This document shows, in pieces, positions 60,518 through 64,000 of a stretch of 64,000 nucleotides of DNA (the first letter of the stretch is position 1; each line of letters starts with the position of its first letter). This DNA comes from Escallonia rubra (taxonomy: Eukaryota; Streptophyta; Magnoliopsida; Escalloniales; Escalloniaceae): NCBI GenBank assembly GCA_033065855.1, contig JAVXUO010003051.1, positions 62,001 through 126,000 on the forward strand, written 5' to 3'. The position numbers and the translations under genes were made by a program. The notes beneath the pieces were generated by a model. That model was not told the DNA's origin. It made no database searches and was given only the letters and a program-made list of their open reading frames with translations.

Positions 60518-60751
60518 TGTTGGAGATTATTAAATAATAGAATTTTTATATCGATTTTGTTAGATTAGGGAGGGATTTTGTATGGATACGTGTTGTATAA
60601 TTTGGTCGTAGAGATAGCTAAGATCCTATTAGTTAGGTTAGGATTTACAATTCAAACTTGTATTAGGCTAGGATTTAAAATTTCAACCTTGTATTATCCT
60701 CACCTTTGTTATCGTGTTAAATCTATTTAAGTGAACATACCTCACAACCTG
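60518..60751 (+). repeat. Copia 5' LTR
   Basis: Begins TGTTGGAGATTATTAAATAA and ends just before the primer site. It is roughly 80% similar to the copy starting near 62838. Confidence 0.75.
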
Positions 60752-60840
60752 TTGGTATGAGAGACTCATTTCCAAACCAAACTTTCAAATTAGCATGAGA
60801 GCATTCTGTCAAAAGACTTACCTCTTTCTTTTTCCACACA

Positions 60841-61380
60841 TGGCTTCTTCCAGCATTTCTTCCTCCTCTGTCAATTCCACATCACCCTCTCTAATCCTAT
60901 CTCAAGCCCACCAGTGTATATCTTTGACACTCACAATAAAACATTACCTTTATTGGCATATGCAACTTGTGCCCTACCTTCGCAGTCAAGACCTATTTGG
61001 GTTTGTTGATAGAACTAACCCTCCTCCTCCGAAGAACCTATTTCCCACTGGTGAGAACCGACAATTCTCTAACGGCTCTTGTTCCTACTCGTCTCCCATT
61101 CACTCTACTCACATCCACCTCCACAGTTTTACGCCCCCTTCCGACTTCCACTCCAACTCAAATTCCTTCCATTTTATCCTCGACATCTGCTCCTTCATCA
61201 TATCCTATCACTCGCCTTCCTATTCTTAACACCTCCCATAACCTCACTCGAACTCATCCTATGACATACGGAAGAATACGAAACCTACATGACCCTTTGC
61301 ATCTCTATGTTATACCATTATTCTCCCAAAACCCATTTGTTATTCTCAAGCTCAACAGTGTCCTGAGTAACACCATGCCA
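60841..61380 (+). pseudogene. Copia gag N-terminus and pre-RT region
   Basis: A Ser-rich start (MASSSISSSSVNSTSPS) leads into LTIKHYLYWHMQLVPYLRSQ and DLFGFVDRTNPPPP, the typical N-terminus of plant Copia gag. The Pro/Thr/Ser-rich stretch after it, ending near HPMTYGRIRN, resembles the integrase-to-RT spacer. Confidence 0.75.
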
Positions 61381-61399
61381 TGAATAAAACATTCATTGC

Positions 61400-61893
61400 G
61401 CTCCTTCATAATGGCACTTGGTGCCTCGTTCCTCCTCATCTTCATATGAATCTAGTGGGTTACAAGTGGGTGTTTCAGGTGAAGAAAAATGCAAATGGTT
61501 CCTTGTAGGGTTATAAAACTTAGTTGGTCACTAAAGGCTTTCACAAATAGCATGGTGTGGACTTTAAGGAATCCTTTAGTCCAGTGACCAAGCATACCAT
61601 GATTCGAATTATCCTCAGCACTGCTGTCAGTCATGGCTAGTCCTTCACTCAACTTGGTGTCAATAATGCTTTCTTACATGGTTCCCCTTGACAAAGAGTT
61701 TTTCATTCGCCTGCCCCCTGGTTTTGAAGACCCATCTCATCCTCACTATTTCTGTAAACTCCATCACTCCCTGTACGGTCTTAAACAAGCACCGCGTGCA
61801 TGGTTCCATCGTCTCTCCACCTTTATTGTCTTTTTAGGCTTTGTTCCTTCACAAACGGATCCCTCGCTCTCTGTGCTTAATGTCTCTGGCACT

Positions 61894-61938
<45 letters not shown>

Positions 61939-62830
61939 TTCTATGTGGATGACATCATTATTACTGGAAACTCCTCTACTCAAATAACTTCATTGATCAA
62001 CTCTCAGCGCTCCAAATTCTCACTCAAAAACCTTGCTCCGCTTCACTATTTCTTAGGCATTAAAGTTTCTAACCATCAATCTGGCTTGTTCCTGTCTTAG
62101 CGTCGTGACCAAGACTGGCATGATTCTTTCCAACCATGTTGTCACCCATGTCTCTCATCCTCTAAAGTCATTTGTGTCAGGGGGTAACCCCTTCTTCGAT
62201 CCCACATAGGTGCCTTATAATATTTAACCCTTACCTGACCTGATATTGCCTTTGCCATCAACAAGGCGTGCCAATATATGCACTCTTCAACTGAAACTCA
62301 TTGGACTTACATCAAAAGAATCCTTTAGTATCTCTGTGGCACCATCGATTATGGTTTTATATTTACTCGTTCCCGCTTTTGGGAGTCCAAGCCTTTACTA
62401 GTGATGATTGGGCTGGTAGCATTGACGACTGCAAATCCAGGGGGGTCTTTGCCGTATTTTCTCGGCGACAATCTTATCTCCTTGTCTTCTCATAAAAAGC
62501 ACACTGTGTCGCTCTTCGACCGAGGCTGGATATAAAGCTCTTGTAGATTGTGCCACTGAACTCACATGGCTATGTTCTCTTCATACTGAACTTAACTTTT
62601 CTCTCCAACAAACTCCCATTCTCTGGTGCGACAATATAGGTGAGACATATCTCTCTGCCGATCCCATGTACCATGATCAAGATAGACTTTCACTTCATTC
62701 GTGACAAGAAACGTCAAAAAGAACTCAGTGTTTAGTTCATCTCTACCAAGAACCAAATTGCAAACATTCTTACAAAGGCCTATTTCTCTTTCCGACAAGC
62801 TAAAGGTCGTCTCACGACCCCCTTCATCTT
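61400..62830 (+). pseudogene. Copia reverse transcriptase and RNase H region
   Basis: The open segment 61633-62100 contains RLPPGFEDPSHPHYFCKL, LHHSLYGLKQAPRAWFHRL, the catalytic FYVDDIIITGN and LHYFLGIKV, all Copia reverse transcriptase hallmarks. Copia RNase H traces (AGYKALVDCATELTWL-like near 62530) follow. Confidence 0.9.
61896..61936. repeat. (TA)n microsatellite
   Basis: About 20 TA units within the Copia fossil. Confidence 0.97.
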
Positions 62831-62837
62831 GAGAGGG

Positions 62838-63045
62838 TTTATTAGATAATAGATCATTCATACATATTTTGTTAGATAATGGAGAGATTTTGTACAGATT
62901 TGTGTTATATTATTTAGTTGTAAAGATAGCTAACATCCTGGTTAATTAGGCTAGTATTTACAATTCAACCTTGTATTAGGATAGGATTCAAATTTTAAAC
63001 TTGTATTATCCTCACATTTTTTATCTTGTTAAATCTACACATATA
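62838..63045 (+). repeat. Copia 3' LTR (right border approximate)
   Basis: Starts after CATCTTGAGAGGG, the usual Copia polypurine neighbourhood, and aligns with 60518-60730 until about 63040. Confidence 0.7.
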
Positions 63046-64000
63046 TAATTGTACGAATGGAATTAAATGTCTAATCCTTTTTTACCTTAAAATGTCCCTT
63101 TTAAGTTGAAGTCTTCAGAAAAGATTAGTGGTAATTAGGGTTGTTTTTTTACTTAAAACTTTCTTTTTCCATTAAATATCCTTTTTGGATTAGAGTGTCA
63201 TTAGAAAATTAATGGTATTTGTGACTTCCTGTACGATATCAAGCGTCTTTCTTTAGAATACACTTATTGGAATATATGCTTTTTGTTAGAGTTAAGGGTT
63301 TAACAAATAGTATATTGAATAGAATGGAGAGAGCTCGTTGCGGGAATTCTTTGCACATCTCGGGCTATTTGGAAGTGAAAGCTCTGCAGGCTATGTTGGA
63401 GATGGCAAATGTGGAAGCAGAAATGGCGTGACACTACTATTATCACCACACCACCACCATAACACGTTGTTGTTGCCACCACAATCATCGTTACCACCGC
63501 TACCACTACGATGTTATATCACTACAACAACCACCATTATCATCACTGCCACCACCATTAGACCGCTATGTTGTAGTCGCCTCTACCAATCTACTCAACT
63601 TAGAGTTGGAAAAAGGAAAGAACAGTAAAAAATGTAGAAATCCTTCCATTAACTTGCTCTTAATGCTCTATGTATCCCAACATATTGATGCTAGAGCTTG
63701 TTACCTCGAGAAAGAAAAAGGAAAATATTTTGAACTCTTAAAAAAATCTTTTTTATTTTTAAATTTTTTTAATTATTATTCCTTTTTTTTTTTTTGGTGT
63801 TACGCTAAGGATTGGTCATAGATCTTAAGCGAGAGAATAAAAAAATTGACCTTCTATTTTTTACCCTAAGGATTAAAGGAAAATAACTCAAGTTAGAAAA
63901 CTAAAGTCTAGATAGGACTACACTATTAGATGACGCATATAAGCACACCATAGTATAAAACATTAAACTGGCCAATTTATACTCGTACATCAATTGGACA
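63046..64000. other. Right-edge intergenic DNA with CCA/CAC-rich stretch
   Basis: A CAC/CCA trinucleotide-rich stretch (about 63435-63560) yields His/Thr/Pro-rich frames of no recognisable family. The rest is AT-rich with T-runs. No gene was supported. Confidence 0.6.

Larger units (their letters stand above)
60518..63045 (+). mobile_element. Ty1/Copia LTR retrotransposon fossil
   Basis: LTR-like direct repeats lie at about 60518-60751 and 62838-63045 (shared TTAGATTAGGGAGGGATTTTG-like and CTTGTATTATCCTCAC blocks). The primer site TTGGTATGAGAGAC (60752) resembles the initiator-methionine-tRNA site. Gag, reverse transcriptase and RNase H traces follow in Copia order. At about 2.5 kb it is half the usual length. 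It is broken, with about ten interruptions. Terminal divergence makes the right border approximate, and no target duplication was found. Confidence 0.85.

Noticed and set aside
63338-63628. His/Thr/Ile-rich 96-codon protein
   Set aside because: Derived from a CAC/CCA trinucleotide-rich stretch.

Overview
The window is nuclear DNA from a flowering plant, most probably a eudicot. Two intron-rich host genes are recognisable, both on the + strand: a mitochondrial NFU4/NFU5-type iron-sulfur scaffold gene (394-9342, first exon off the left edge) and a complete nine-exon chlorophyllide a oxygenase gene, CAO (31116-36506). The two proteins act in different organelles and are neighbours only by position. 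Nearly everything else is transposable-element sequence.

Layout. 1-9342: NFU exons, with a long-terminal-inverted-repeat Mutator-type element in intron 2 and a hAT-type element in intron 3. 9343-12930: intergenic DNA with a Stowaway-like MITE, a tRNA-derived SINE with a perfect 11-bp target duplication, and a second Mutator-like element. 12931-23354: a 10.4-kb Ty3/Gypsy Tat-lineage fossil with two 442-bp LTRs and a TAGTT duplication; it carries an antisense gene lying between two arrays of one repeat family. 24797-30665: a 5.9-kb reverse-oriented LTR element with no recognisable gag or pol. It shares LTR modules, primer-binding site and polypurine tract with the Tat element and holds about twenty 81-bp tandem units. 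30666-31115: CAO promoter and leader, only 450 bp from that element. 37318-59552: a 22-kb composite. An older Tat element (GTGAC duplication) with an antisense plant-mobile-domain ORF contains a 362-bp TRIM in gag and a reverse-oriented Tekay/Del-like chromovirus, which in turn contains a second, 499-bp TRIM. 60518-63045: a short Ty1/Copia fossil. The remainder to 64000 shows no gene.

The most unusual observations are: the 362-bp TRIM, with perfect Pol III A-box and B-box consensus motifs straddling its LTR and primer-binding site; the two antisense ORF systems in the two Tat elements, one ending in a coiled coil and the other carrying a plant mobile domain; the CpG-rich 81-bp array that is open on both strands; and the use of the same LTR, primer-site and polypurine modules by a coding and a non-coding element 1.4 kb apart.

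Everything was read by eye. Exon borders rest on GT-AG sites that keep the reading frame and on recalled homologues. No search or alignment was run.
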